A DNA stretch of 64,000 bases, from positions 21,790 through 85,789 of the forward strand of contig JAADHC010000048.1 of assembly GCA_013152085.1 (NCBI GenBank). The letters are read 5' to 3'. The notes under the pieces were generated by a model. That model did not search any database. It was not told where the DNA came from and saw only the letters and a list, made by a program, of their open reading frames with translations. The DNA comes from Chlorobiota bacterium. Lineage in GTDB: Bacteria; Bacteroidota; Bacteroidia; Bacteroidales; VadinHA17. The translations under genes and the position numbers were made by a program. This document shows positions 21,468 to 31,622 of the stretch, in pieces; within the stretch, counting starts at the first letter, position 1, and each line of letters begins with the position of its first letter.

Positions 21468-21734
21468 TTACCTGGCTTTCCCTCCGTGCCCTCTCCAGAT
21501 ACGTGTAGGGGCAAACTCACCAAGCTTGTGACCTACCATATTTTCAGTGATGTACACCGGAATAAATTTATTTCCGTTATGTACGGCGATGGTATGTCCC
21601 ACAAAATCGGGAGAGATCATGGAACGACGTGACCAGGTTTTTATCACCGACTTTTTCCCTGAATCATTCATTTCCAGGATTCGTTTCTCCAGTTTATAGT
21701 CAATAAATGGACCTTTTTTCAGTGAACGACTCAT
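21468..21734 (-). CDS. rpsS: 30S ribosomal protein S19
   Basis: [34 protein letters not shown]. Confidence 0.98.
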   Translation of the reverse strand: MSRSLKKGPFIDYKLEKRILEMNDSGKKSVIKTWSRRSMISPDFVGHTIAVHNGNKFIPVYITENMVGHKLGEFAPTRIWRGHGGKAR

Positions 21735-21740
21735 AATATC

Positions 21741-22571
21741 TTATCGTTTATTCTTACGTTTTTCCACAATTAACTTATTGGAAGGTTTGTTTTTAGCACG
21801 GGTGATATACCCTTTTGCGGGCAATCCCTTTCTCGAGCGGGGATGACCACCGGATGCTCTTCCTTCGCCGCCACCCATAGGATGGTCTACGGGGTTCATG
21901 GCTACACCACGTACACGGGGTCTGCGACCCAGCCATCTCGACCGGCCTGCTTTTCCTGAACGTACAAGGCCATGGTCAGAGTTAGAGACACTACCTATCG
22001 TTGCCTTGCAGGTTACCAGAACCATTCTGGATTCACCGGAAGGTAATTTGACGATGGCATATTTTCCATCCCGACTGGTAAGTTGTGCATAGGTGCCGGC
22101 GCTGCGTGCCATAGCCGCCCCCTTACCGGGTTTCATCTCAATATTATGGATTACTGTCCCCAGGGGAATATCAGAAAGATACAGGGCATTGCCGATTTCG
22201 GGAGCAATCCCTTTTCCAGACATGACCTTCTGACCCACTTTAAGACCATTGGGTGCCAGGATATATCTTTTTTCACCATCCTGATAGGATACCAACGCAA
22301 TTCTTGCCGACCGGTTAGGATCGTATTCTATGGATTTTACCATAGCTTCCATACCGTCTTTATCACGACGAAAATCAATGATACGGTATCTTCGCTTATG
22401 GCCGCCTCCCATATAACGCATCGTCATTTTTCCGGCGTTGTTCCTGCCACCCGATTTTTTTATGGGTGCCAGCAGGGATTTTTCCGGAGCGGTGGCCGTA
22501 ATATCGTCAAAAGTTCCGGCAACCTTATGTCTCTGCCCTGGTGTTACGGGTTTTAATTTTCGAACTGCCAT
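21741..22571 (-). CDS. rplB: 50S ribosomal protein L2
   Basis: [51 protein letters not shown]. Confidence 0.98.
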   Translation of the reverse strand: MAVRKLKPVTPGQRHKVAGTFDDITATAPEKSLLAPIKKSGGRNNAGKMTMRYMGGGHKRRYRIIDFRRDKDGMEAMVKSIEYDPNRSARIALVSYQDGEKRYILAPNGLKVGQKVMSGKGIAPEIGNALYLSDIPLGTVIHNIEMKPGKGAAMARSAGTYAQLTSRDGKYAIVKLPSGESRMVLVTCKATIGSVSNSDHGLVRSGKAGRSRWLGRRPRVRGVAMNPVDHPMGGGEGRASGGHPRSRKGLPAKGYITRAKNKPSNKLIVEKRKNKR

Positions 22572-22580
22572 GATTATTTC

Positions 22581-22871
22581 TTAAATATTGCTGTAAAAAT
22601 CAATGGTTTCACCTTCTGCCAGCGTTACAATGGCTTTTTTATAGGTACTTGTTTTCCCATGCAGAATACCGCTACGTGTGTACCTTGATCTTTCTTTTCC
22701 GCTATAACGCATCGTATTTACACGCTCGACCGTTACACCGTAAAGCTCTTCAACAGCTTTCTTTATCTGGATTTTGTTGGCTTTACGATCAACAATAAAT
22801 CCATAAGCGTTAAGCTTTTCGGAAAGATCGGTCATCTTCTCAGTAACTACCGGTTTAATCAGAATATTCAT
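22581..22871 (-). CDS. rplW: 50S ribosomal protein L23
   Basis: ILIKPVVTEKMTDLSEKLNAYGFIVDRKANKIQIKKAVEELYGV. Confidence 0.97.
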   Translation of the reverse strand: MNILIKPVVTEKMTDLSEKLNAYGFIVDRKANKIQIKKAVEELYGVTVERVNTMRYSGKERSRYTRSGILHGKTSTYKKAIVTLAEGETIDFYSNI

Positions 22872-22886
22872 TTCTTTTTTTTTCTG

Positions 22887-23513
22887 TTAAGAAAAATTTT
22901 TATTCAAAAAGTCAACCGTCCCCTCAAACAGGATCAGCTTTGACGCATGAGTTATGTCATATGTTGTTAGCTGTGAGGCCATTACAACATCAACACGTTG
23001 TAAATTTCGCGAGGACAAATATAGGGTTTTATTTCTTTCGGGAATCACGATCAGAGATTTTTTCTCAGCGATCTCCAAATTGTGGATGACCTGAGCGACC
23101 TCGCGGGTTTTGGGAGTCTCCAGGCTAAAGTCTTCGAGAACCAGAATTTGCTTATTGCGGGCCTTATACGAAAGAGCCGAAAGGCGGGCAAGATGTCTGA
23201 CCTTTTTATTGAGTTTAAGGTCATAACTTCTGGGTCTTGGACCAAAAACCCGGCCGCCACCACGGAAAATCGGATTAGAGATCATCCCGGCACGTGCCGT
23301 ACCGGTACCTTTCTGCCGTTTAATCTTACGGGTACTTCCCACCACGTCACTACGTTCCTTCGTTTTATGTGTACCCTGCCTCGAGGCAGCCATATATCGC
23401 TTTACCTCAAGGTAAATGGCATGGTCATTGGGATCAATATTAAAAACCTCATCATTGAGCTTTACCTTGCGACCGGTTTCTTTACCTTCCTTATTAAATA
23501 CTTTCAATTCCAT
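22887..23513 (-). CDS. rplD: 50S ribosomal protein L4
   Basis: SRQGTHKTKERSDVVGSTRKIKRQKGTGTARAG; GGGRVFGPRPRSYDLKLNKK. Confidence 0.97.
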   Translation of the reverse strand: MELKVFNKEGKETGRKVKLNDEVFNIDPNDHAIYLEVKRYMAASRQGTHKTKERSDVVGSTRKIKRQKGTGTARAGMISNPIFRGGGRVFGPRPRSYDLKLNKKVRHLARLSALSYKARNKQILVLEDFSLETPKTREVAQVIHNLEIAEKKSLIVIPERNKTLYLSSRNLQRVDVVMASQLTTYDITHASKLILFEGTVDFLNKNFS

Positions 23514-24136
23514 TACTTCGTAATAATTAAGTATGAACCAATGGCTCCGGGGACAGACCCTTTTACCAGAAGCAGATTTTTTTCAGGAACTATTTTCATA
23601 ATGCGCAGGGATATGGCCATAACCTTTTTCCCACCATAACGACCTGCCATTTTCATACCTTTAAAGACACGTGAGGGATATGACGATCCGCCCAGTGATC
23701 CCGGTGCGCGCATCCTGTTGTGCTGTCCATGTGTTTTATCGCCTACGCCTCTGAAACCATGGCGTTTTACTACACCCTGGAATCCTTTTCCCTTACTGAT
23801 TCCTCTGACATCAAGCCAGGTGTCATCATTGAAAAGGTCAACGGTAAGCGTTTGCCCCAGTTTGATATCATCACCAAACCCGGTAAACTCGGCCAGTTTC
23901 CGTTTGGGGGTGGTTCCGGCTTTTTTAAAGTGACCCATCATCGGGTTTGGGGTACGTTTTTCTTTTTTATCATCAAAACCAAGCTGTACGGAATCATAAC
24001 CGTCATGCTCTTTGGTTTTAATCTGCGTTACCACACAGGGTCCCGCTTCAATCACCGTTACGGGAATATTTTTACCGTCTTCATCGAAGACGGAAGTCAT
24101 CCCAACTTTTTTACCAATTAATCCTTGCATGATCAA
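23513..24136 (-). CDS. rplC: 50S ribosomal protein L3
   Basis: [73 protein letters not shown]. Confidence 0.97.
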   Translation of the reverse strand: MIMQGLIGKKVGMTSVFDEDGKNIPVTVIEAGPCVVTQIKTKEHDGYDSVQLGFDDKKEKRTPNPMMGHFKKAGTTPKRKLAEFTGFGDDIKLGQTLTVDLFNDDTWLDVRGISKGKGFQGVVKRHGFRGVGDKTHGQHNRMRAPGSLGGSSYPSRVFKGMKMAGRYGGKKVMAISLRIMKIVPEKNLLLVKGSVPGAIGSYLIITK

Positions 24137-24150
24137 TTATTTCAATGTTC

Positions 24151-24456
24151 TCAGACCTTAATTTCCACTTCTACACCACTGGGTAATTCAAGCTTCATCA
24201 ACGCGTCAATGGTTTTGGGCGTAGAGCTGTAAATATCCAATAGCCTTTTGTATGATGCCAGCTCAAACTGTTCTCTGGATTTTTTGTTCACAAAAGGCGA
24301 ACGCAAAACCGTAAAGATCCGTTTATGGGTCGGTAACGGGATCGGACCGCTTACCACAGCACCGGTAGATTTGACCGTTTTAACAATCTTTTCGGCAGAT
24401 TTATCCACCAGATTGTGATCATACGATTTAAGCTTTATCCGAATTTTCTGACTCAT
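24151..24456 (-). CDS. rpsJ: 30S ribosomal protein S10
   Basis: [52 protein letters not shown]. Confidence 0.98.
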   Translation of the reverse strand: MSQKIRIKLKSYDHNLVDKSAEKIVKTVKSTGAVVSGPIPLPTHKRIFTVLRSPFVNKKSREQFELASYKRLLDIYSSTPKTIDALMKLELPSGVEVEIKV

Positions 24457-24476
24457 TCTTTTGGTATTAATATATT

Positions 24477-26582
24477 TTAAACATGTATTATTCCTTTGGC
24501 ATTTTCGATAATCTTTTCTGCCATTTCAGGCGGTACCGGTTCATAATGTGAGAACTCGGTAGTGGAGGTTGCTCTGCCGGAAGTAAGGGTACGTAAAACC
24601 GTCACATAACCAAAATTCTCGGCCAGAGGTACTTTAGCCTTTATCACACGGGCACCTGCTTTGGATTCCATCCCGTCAATTCTGCCCCTGCGTCGGTTAA
24701 AGTCAGAAATAACATCTCCCATATATTCTTCGGGTGTAACGACCTCCGATGCCATAATCGGTTCCAGAATGATTGGTTTGGCCTTTGTCGTTGCATTCCG
24801 GAAAGCACGTTGTGCAACCATCTGGAAGGAAAGCGCATCGGAATCCACCGGATGGAATGAACCGTCTTTCAGTACAACTTTAAGGCTGTCCAACGGGAAT
24901 CCTGCCAACGGTCCGTTTTGCATGGACATGGTAAATCCTTTTTCTAAGGCGGGAATATATTCTTTCGGGACATTTCCTCCCCTGATTTCATCAATAAACT
25001 GTAATCCTGTTGTCCCTTCATCAGCCGGGCCGATCTCAACAAGGATATCTGCAAATTTTCCACGGCCGCCGGTTTGTTTTTTAAAAACTTCGCGGTGCAG
25101 AACAGATATAGTGAGGGCTTCCTTATAAGCAACTTGTGGCTGACCCTGGTTACATTCCACGCCAAACTCACGTTTCAGCCGGTCAACCAGAATCTCCAGG
25201 TGTAGTTCCCCCATACCACTGATAATCGTCTGCCCCGAATCAGGATCAATTTTCACACGGAATGTTGGATCTTCTTCGGCCAGTTTCCCCAGTGCATTCC
25301 CGAGTTTATCTATGTCGGATTGTGTTTTGGGTTCAATAGCAACGCCGATAACCGGTTCCGGAAATGTCATGGATTCAAGCGAAATGGGCCTGTTAATATC
25401 CGAAACCGTATCCCCGGTTTTGATCTCTTTAAGGCCAACAGCGCCACAAATGTCACCTGCTTCAATAACTTCTTTGGGATTTTGCTTGTTGGCATGCATC
25501 TGATACAACCTGTTAATACGGTCTTTTTTACCCGTACGCGGATTGAGCACCATCATCCCCGGTTTCAGACGTCCGGAATATACCCGCAGATAGACCAGCC
25601 TTCCCACAAAAGGATCGGTAGCAATTTTAAATGCCAGGGCAGCCAGTGGTACATCTGCATCAGGTTCACGAACGATCCGGTCGTTCGTTTTCGGATGAAT
25701 CCCCGTGACGGATCCCTTATCGATGGGGCTTGGCAGGTAAGCAATGATAGCATCGAGAAGCCGTTGAATACCCTTATTTTTAAATGCACTGCCACACAAC
25801 ACCGGGACGATGGTACCGTTGAGTGTTGCCGTACGGATCACCGCTTCCATTTCTTCTGCCGAAATGGAATCAGGATCTTCAAAATATCTTTCCAGCAGGG
25901 CATCGTCATGCTCGGCAACCGCTTCTACCAGTTTTTCCCTCCACTCAGCCACTTCATCGGCCATATCATCGGGAATATGTTCGAGCGAATACCTGACACC
26001 CAGGGTTTCATCATCGTGCCAGACAACAGCTTTATTCAACATCAGGTCAATCACACCCTGGAAAGATTCTTCCGAACCAATCGGAAGCTGAACCGGGATA
26101 GGGTTGGCTTTCAGTTTTTCACGGATTTGGTCAACCACACCAAAATAATCGGCCCCGACGCGATCCATTTTATTCACAAAAGCAATCCGGGGAACGTTGT
26201 ATTTATTGGCCTGCCGCCAGACTGTTTCGGATTGGGGTTCGACACCGCTGACCGCACAAAAGACTGCCACGGCACCATCCAGAACACGCAGGGATCGTTC
26301 TACCTCAACGGTAAAATCAACATGTCCGGGAGTATCGATTATGTTAATTTTATAATCGTTATTTTTATATTTCCAGAAGGTTGTAGTAGCCGCAGAGGTA
26401 ATGGTAATACCCCGTTCCTGTTCCTGAACCATCCAGTCCATTTGTGCAGCCCCGTCATGCACCTCACCCATACGATGCGTGATTCCCGTATAAAACAGGA
26501 TCCGCTCGGTAGCCGTTGTCTTACCGGCATCGATATGGGCCATGATCCCAATATTTCTTGTATGTTCCAGATGTTCAGCCAT
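24477..26582 (-). CDS. fusA: Elongation factor G (canonical)
   Basis: [50 protein letters not shown]. Confidence 0.98.
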   Translation of the reverse strand: MAEHLEHTRNIGIMAHIDAGKTTATERILFYTGITHRMGEVHDGAAQMDWMVQEQERGITITSAATTTFWKYKNNDYKINIIDTPGHVDFTVEVERSLRVLDGAVAVFCAVSGVEPQSETVWRQANKYNVPRIAFVNKMDRVGADYFGVVDQIREKLKANPIPVQLPIGSEESFQGVIDLMLNKAVVWHDDETLGVRYSLEHIPDDMADEVAEWREKLVEAVAEHDDALLERYFEDPDSISAEEMEAVIRTATLNGTIVPVLCGSAFKNKGIQRLLDAIIAYLPSPIDKGSVTGIHPKTNDRIVREPDADVPLAALAFKIATDPFVGRLVYLRVYSGRLKPGMMVLNPRTGKKDRINRLYQMHANKQNPKEVIEAGDICGAVGLKEIKTGDTVSDINRPISLESMTFPEPVIGVAIEPKTQSDIDKLGNALGKLAEEDPTFRVKIDPDSGQTIISGMGELHLEILVDRLKREFGVECNQGQPQVAYKEALTISVLHREVFKKQTGGRGKFADILVEIGPADEGTTGLQFIDEIRGGNVPKEYIPALEKGFTMSMQNGPLAGFPLDSLKVVLKDGSFHPVDSDALSFQMVAQRAFRNATTKAKPIILEPIMASEVVTPEEYMGDVISDFNRRRGRIDGMESKAGARVIKAKVPLAENFGYVTVLRTLTSGRATSTTEFSHYEPVPPEMAEKIIENAKGIIHV

Positions 26583-26590
26583 TATACTTT

Positions 26591-27067
26591 TTAAAACCGG
26601 AAATGGGCAAAAGCCTTATTGGCTTCCGCCATCCGGTGCATATCTTCTTTACGTTTAAAGGCAGCTCCTTCCTGGCTATAAGCGGCAACAATCTCGGCGG
26701 CCAGCTTATCACTCATATTTTTACCACTTCTTTTACGGGCAAACAGGATAAGGTTTTTCATGCTTAAAGAGATTTTCCTGTCAGGTCTCACCTCCATAGG
26801 CACCTGAAAGGTGGCTCCCCCCACACGACGGCTTTTAACTTCAACCTGTGGGGTAATGTTTTCAAGTGCTTTTTTCCAGATATCCAGTGCCGATTCCTCG
26901 CTGTCTTTCATCCTTGTTTCCACGATCTCAAGGGCATCATAAAACACATTAAACGCAAGGTTCTTTTTCCCCTTGCGCATCAGGTTATTTACAAAACGGG
27001 TAACCATCGGATCCCCGAACTTCGGATCCGGTAATATCTTTCTTTTTTTGGGTTTTGTCTTTCTCAT
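26591..27067 (-). CDS. rpsG: 30S ribosomal protein S7
   Basis: [44 protein letters not shown]. Confidence 0.98.
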   Translation of the reverse strand: MRKTKPKKRKILPDPKFGDPMVTRFVNNLMRKGKKNLAFNVFYDALEIVETRMKDSEESALDIWKKALENITPQVEVKSRRVGGATFQVPMEVRPDRKISLSMKNLILFARKRSGKNMSDKLAAEIVAAYSQEGAAFKRKEDMHRMAEANKAFAHFRF

Positions 27068-27087
27068 GAGTAAAACAATTCAAAATA

Positions 27088-27462
27088 TTATTGTTTCGGC
27101 CTTTTGGTTCCGTATTTTGATCTGCGTTGCGTACGTCCTTCTACCCCGGAAGTATCCAGAGCTCCACGGATCAGGTGATATCGTACCCCGGGTAAATCTT
27201 TCACCCTGCCGCCACGGATCAATACGATCGAGTGTTCCTGCAGATTATGACCTTCGCCCGGAATGTAAGCATTCACTTCCTTACCATTGGTCAGACGAAC
27301 CCTGGCCACCTTCCGCATGGCAGAATTCGGTTTCTTGGGCGTAGTGGTATAAACCCTTACACACACGCCACGCCGCTGTGGGCAGGAGTCAAGCGCAGGT
27401 GCTTTGCTCTTTTCAACGATCTTTTTACGACCTTTCCTTACAAGCTGCTGTATTGTAGGCAT
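27088..27462 (-). CDS. rpsL: 30S ribosomal protein S12
   Basis: [49 protein letters not shown]. Confidence 0.98.
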   Translation of the reverse strand: MPTIQQLVRKGRKKIVEKSKAPALDSCPQRRGVCVRVYTTTPKKPNSAMRKVARVRLTNGKEVNAYIPGEGHNLQEHSIVLIRGGRVKDLPGVRYHLIRGALDTSGVEGRTQRRSKYGTKRPKQ

Positions 27463-27504
27463 AAAACTTCAATTATGTTATTATTTTTTTACAAAATTGG
27501 GTTG

Positions 27505-27534
27505 CAAAGGTATTCTTTTTTTTTAAAAAACAAT
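27505..27534 (-). promoter_or_regulatory. Putative Bacteroidota-type promoter for the ribosomal supercluster
   Basis: Minus strand ATTG-N18-TACCTTTG (match to TTTG / TAnnTTTG), about 43 nt upstream of rpsL. Confidence 0.65.
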
Positions 27535-27786
27535 AGAGAAAAAGAGTAAAATTTTTCCGGTATTTGATCTGTTACCCCTTTATATATTAAGATAGTAGAA
27601 CCAAAGACCAAAACAATACCTTATTATAACAGGGAGCATTTTAATGGAAGATTTTAAACCCGTCACATCTATTCACCCGACAGTTATGTTGTCACCCGAC
27701 GCTTCCTACAGAATATTTCAACGAGAATGTAATCCGGAAACGGGATTCCCATATCGGAAATCCATTTCGGGAATTCTATCCGGGGA

Positions 27787-27817
27787 GTTGATTGAAAACA
27801 AAAAATTATTACTTTTG
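27787..27817 (+). promoter_or_regulatory. Putative Bacteroidota-type promoter for fusA2
   Basis: GTTG-N19-TACTTTTG about 58 nt upstream of the fusA2 ATG. Confidence 0.5.
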
Positions 27818-27874
27818 GTGCGCTAAAATCGAGGGAGACACACAAGGTTCAATTATAGATAATTACAAAAGAAT

Positions 27875-30031
27875 ATGAAAACTTATCAAACCAAAGAAAT
27901 CAGAAACATTTCATTGTTAGGCAATGCCGGAGCGGGGAAAACAACCCTTGCAGAAGCCATGCTGTTCAATGGCGGAGTTATTGAGCGCAGAGGTAGTATA
28001 GATCAGAAAAATACGGTTTCCGATTATAATCCGGTAGAACATGAACAGGGAAATTCGGTTTTTTCCTCGGTATTGTATGCTGAATTTAATCAACACAAGA
28101 TCAACATCATTGATAACCCGGGGTTGGATGATTTTTCGGGACAGGCCGTTGCCTCACTCAACCCTGCCGATACGGGATTGATCGTACTTAATGCCCAGAA
28201 TGGTGTCGAAGTAGGTGCCGAAATTCATTTCAGGCACGCTCAAGCCGCCAATATTCCGGTATTTTTTGTCATCAACGGCCTTGATCACGAAAAGACCAAT
28301 TTTGAGAAAACCATTGAAACCATCCGTGAGAAGTTTGGTAATGCTGCTGTAATTGTACAATTTCCTGTAAATGAAGGAGACTTGTTCGACTCGGTGATTG
28401 ATGTATTGATGATGAAGATGTACCGTTATGGAAAAGATGGGGACAAAACCGAAATAGCTGATATCCCTGAGGAGTTTAAAGAACGTGCCGATGAACTCCA
28501 TAACGAGTTGGTCGAAAAAGCCGCCGAGAACGATGAAGCACTAATGGAACTTTTCTTTGAAAAAGACTCGCTCGATGAAGATGAGATGCGCAAGGGTATT
28601 AAAGAAGGCTTGCTTCAAAGAAGCCTTTTTCCTATATTCTGTACTTCAGCCAAGAAAAATGTTGGGATTGGACGATTGATGGAATTCATCACCAATGTTG
28701 CCCCGTCACCGGACGAAATGCCGGCACCTGTAAACAGCAAAGACGAGGAAGTAAAATGTGATCCGGCAGGGCCTGTCTCTCTCTTTGTTTTTAAAACATC
28801 TATTGAAGAACATGTGGGTGAAGTGAATTTTTTCAAGGTGCTTTCCGGAGAAGTTAAGGAAGGCATGGACCTGATCAACACAAACACTTCTGCCAAAGAA
28901 CGTGTATCCCAGCTTTTTGTCACTGCCGGAAAGAAAAAAGATAAAGTATCTTCTATGGTTGCCGGGGATATCGGGGCAACGGTAAAACTAAAAAGTACCA
29001 AAACCAATCACACCTTGAATGCTCCGGGTCAGGACTGGACGATGTCTCCCATAAGCTTTCCGGAACCAAGGCACAGGACAGCGATCAAAGCTAAAAATGA
29101 AGGTGATGATGAGAAACTGGGTGAAGTTTTACAACGGTTTCATGATGAAGATCCTACCATACAGATTGAATATTCAAAAGAACTCAAACAGATTCTCATT
29201 CACGGTTTAGGCGAACATCACCTGAACATTTTAAAATGGCATCTTGATAACATTTTCAAGATTGATGTTGAATTTATCACCCCTAAGATCCCTTACCGTG
29301 AAACCATTACCAGAGTAGCTCAGGCTACCTATCGCCACAAGAAACAATCAGGAGGGGCAGGTCAGTTTGGCGAAGTGCATCTGGTTATCGAACCTTATAA
29401 AGCAGGCGCACCTGATCCTGCCGTATATAAAGTAAACGGAAAAGAGATAAAGGTTTCTGTTCGCGACAAACAGGAACAGGATTTGCCCTGGGGCGGGAAG
29501 CTTATATTCTACAATTGTATTGTCGGCGGTTCTATCGATGCCCGTTTCCTGCCGGCCATCCTGAAAGGGATTATGGAAAAGATGGAAGAGGGCCCCCTGA
29601 CCGGTTCGTATGCCCGTGACATCCGTGTTGCAGTGTATGACGGTAAAATGCATCCCGTTGATTCCAATGAAATTTCATTCAAACTTGCCGGCCGGAATGC
29701 TTTCAGCATGGCATTTAAAAATGCCGGTCCGAAAATCATGGAACCCATTTATGAAGTGAATGTATGGGTGCCTGCAGACAGGATGGGTGATGTGATGAGC
29801 GACCTTCAGGGACGCCGCGCAATTGTTATGGGGATGAGCAGTGAAAAGGGCTTTGAGAAAATCTCTGCCAAAGTGCCGTTGGCAGAAATGAATAAATATT
29901 CCACTTCACTCAGTTCACTTACCGGCGGTCGTGCTATGTATACGATGAAGTTTTCGGAATATGCACAGGTGCCGGGAGAAATCCAGGAGGAGCTGCTTAA
30001 AGCATACGCAGCCGAACAGGAGGGAGAATAA
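27875..30031 (+). CDS. fusA2: EF-G paralog (EF-G2 type) with altered GTPase motifs
   Basis: Collinear with EF-G over full length, but P-loop GNAGAGKTT, switch II DNPGLDDF, NGLD in place of NKMD, no RGITI. Confidence 0.88.
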   Translation: MKTYQTKEIRNISLLGNAGAGKTTLAEAMLFNGGVIERRGSIDQKNTVSDYNPVEHEQGNSVFSSVLYAEFNQHKINIIDNPGLDDFSGQAVASLNPADTGLIVLNAQNGVEVGAEIHFRHAQAANIPVFFVINGLDHEKTNFEKTIETIREKFGNAAVIVQFPVNEGDLFDSVIDVLMMKMYRYGKDGDKTEIADIPEEFKERADELHNELVEKAAENDEALMELFFEKDSLDEDEMRKGIKEGLLQRSLFPIFCTSAKKNVGIGRLMEFITNVAPSPDEMPAPVNSKDEEVKCDPAGPVSLFVFKTSIEEHVGEVNFFKVLSGEVKEGMDLINTNTSAKERVSQLFVTAGKKKDKVSSMVAGDIGATVKLKSTKTNHTLNAPGQDWTMSPISFPEPRHRTAIKAKNEGDDEKLGEVLQRFHDEDPTIQIEYSKELKQILIHGLGEHHLNILKWHLDNIFKIDVEFITPKIPYRETITRVAQATYRHKKQSGGAGQFGEVHLVIEPYKAGAPDPAVYKVNGKEIKVSVRDKQEQDLPWGGKLIFYNCIVGGSIDARFLPAILKGIMEKMEEGPLTGSYARDIRVAVYDGKMHPVDSNEISFKLAGRNAFSMAFKNAGPKIMEPIYEVNVWVPADRMGDVMSDLQGRRAIVMGMSSEKGFEKISAKVPLAEMNKYSTSLSSLTGGRAMYTMKFSEYAQVPGEIQEELLKAYAAEQEGE

Positions 30032-30060
30032 TAGGAAAAATAATATGGATCATCCGGAAA

Positions 30061-30087
30061 AGCTGTCTGAAAGGACAGCTTTTTTTT
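30061..30087. terminator. Rho-independent terminator between fusA2 and the CHU_C gene
   Basis: AGCTGTC-TGAAAG-GACAGCT followed by TTTTTTT. Confidence 0.85.
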
Positions 30088-31363
30088 ATTCTCTGAAAAG
30101 ATAGACAAATCCACGGTATTCTTTACCCTCATACACAACATCATCCCATCCTACCGCACGGATAAGATAAAAATAAAGTCCCGGACTGGCTTTGCCATTA
30201 CCATTCACACGGCCGTCCCATCCCTGCCACTGCTGTAAAGCCTCACCCCGGCCACTGAATTCATACACTTTCTGACCGTTCCGGCTGAAAACCTGCATAT
30301 ACACGAACCGGAGGGATTTGGACGAAATCCTGAAATAATCATTATACCCATCCCCGTTGGGACTGAATACATTCGGTATGGCAATCTCGGAAGGATCAAC
30401 GGTTATTGACTCATACACCATACTGTCCACACAACCTTCTTCACTCCAGGCAGTCAGTACGGGTTTGTACTCGCCGGGAATATAATAGGTATGCGGTTCC
30501 GGAATTTCCATGATAGAAGTTGTATCGTCCCCAAACTTCCATTCAAAGGCAACACCATTGATGGATTTGTTGGTAAAGTCTACTTCGAGGGGAGCTTCTC
30601 CCTGATTGGGCTGCGGTTCAAAATCAGCTTTGACATGGATCGTTTTATAAAAGAATTCAGCATGATTTTCACAGAAAAAACTGTCCCGGACATCTAAACG
30701 ATACCACGTATCCTCATAAGGAGGAGCATACGTGATCGGATTTATTTCCAGTGTCGGAAAGGGGATGTCCGAATCCGGGTCGGAGGACCACGCAAACTTA
30801 ATTCCGTTTGTCAGGGATAAGGGCTGCTGATCACCGGGATCATAATAAGTATAGGGGGCTGAGAGGGTGTCACCCTGAAGTGCCACATAATCACAGGTAA
30901 AATTCTTTAATGATGCCTGCACGAAAGGGGTATCCACAAATACCCAGGCATAGAAAAAAGTATCCAGTACCGACGCATCGGTAACGTGAACCCGGTAACC
31001 TCCGCTTGCCAGGGAGTCAACCCGTGATGAGGAGACTCCCGACATGGTCAGAAATGCAGGATCATAATTGTCTGTCACCGGATTATATTTTTGCCAGGAA
31101 AAATCCCACCCCGGAGAACCTCCGGGCGGATAGGCGGTTATGCTGCCCGTTACCTGCTCTCCCTGATCATCAGGGCTGCAATATATATATATAGTGTCGG
31201 TACGTTCGAAACCACTGGTGTATTGTGTGGGAACCTGCAAAGAAGCACCATGCACCACCAACTGGCTGTAAACTCCTGATGAAAAGAGTGCAGATGCAGC
31301 AATGATCAACAGGATCATCAGCCATTTCCTTCTGCGAAGCTTCAGTAAGTTTTGCATCATCAT
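30086..31363 (-). CDS. PKD-domain protein with CHU_C (type B T9SS sorting) C-terminal domain
   Basis: FEWKFGDDT...HTYYIPGEYKPVLTAWSEEGC (PKD); IPNVFSPNGDGYNDYFRI...GLYFYLIRAVG...GFVYLFR (CHU_C). Confidence 0.88.
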   Translation of the reverse strand: MMMQNLLKLRRRKWLMILLIIAASALFSSGVYSQLVVHGASLQVPTQYTSGFERTDTIYIYCSPDDQGEQVTGSITAYPPGGSPGWDFSWQKYNPVTDNYDPAFLTMSGVSSSRVDSLASGGYRVHVTDASVLDTFFYAWVFVDTPFVQASLKNFTCDYVALQGDTLSAPYTYYDPGDQQPLSLTNGIKFAWSSDPDSDIPFPTLEINPITYAPPYEDTWYRLDVRDSFFCENHAEFFYKTIHVKADFEPQPNQGEAPLEVDFTNKSINGVAFEWKFGDDTTSIMEIPEPHTYYIPGEYKPVLTAWSEEGCVDSMVYESITVDPSEIAIPNVFSPNGDGYNDYFRISSKSLRFVYMQVFSRNGQKVYEFSGRGEALQQWQGWDGRVNGNGKASPGLYFYLIRAVGWDDVVYEGKEYRGFVYLFRE

Positions 31364-31622
31364 TATTCAACACCCTGTTTATCAACACAAATCACAACGA
31401 TAACCTATGATTTTCAGTGTCGTTGGTTTACAGGAAATAGTTCAGCAAAGATTGTAATTAATTAAGAAACGAAAATAAGATAATTTATTTTATCGTTCTT
31501 ACTTGTCCGGAAAAGTATATGAACCCGGCCTTCCGGAGATTGTGGATAAAAAAGGGGTTCGGATTTTTCCGGACTGCCTGTATTATCATAAACAATCCGT
31601 ATTTTTGACCCGAAAAAACGGG

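Noticed and set aside
25320-26594. 424-aa plus-strand ORF opposite fusA
   Set aside because: Antisense shadow of a highly conserved gene; protein is compositionally odd with no recognisable domain
27644-27826. 60-aa ORF upstream of fusA2
   Set aside because: No recognisable features and its 3' end overlaps a plausible fusA2 promoter
31180-31195. (TA)n run inside the CHU_C gene
   Set aside because: Encodes IYIY in a sensible frame; short and likely chance
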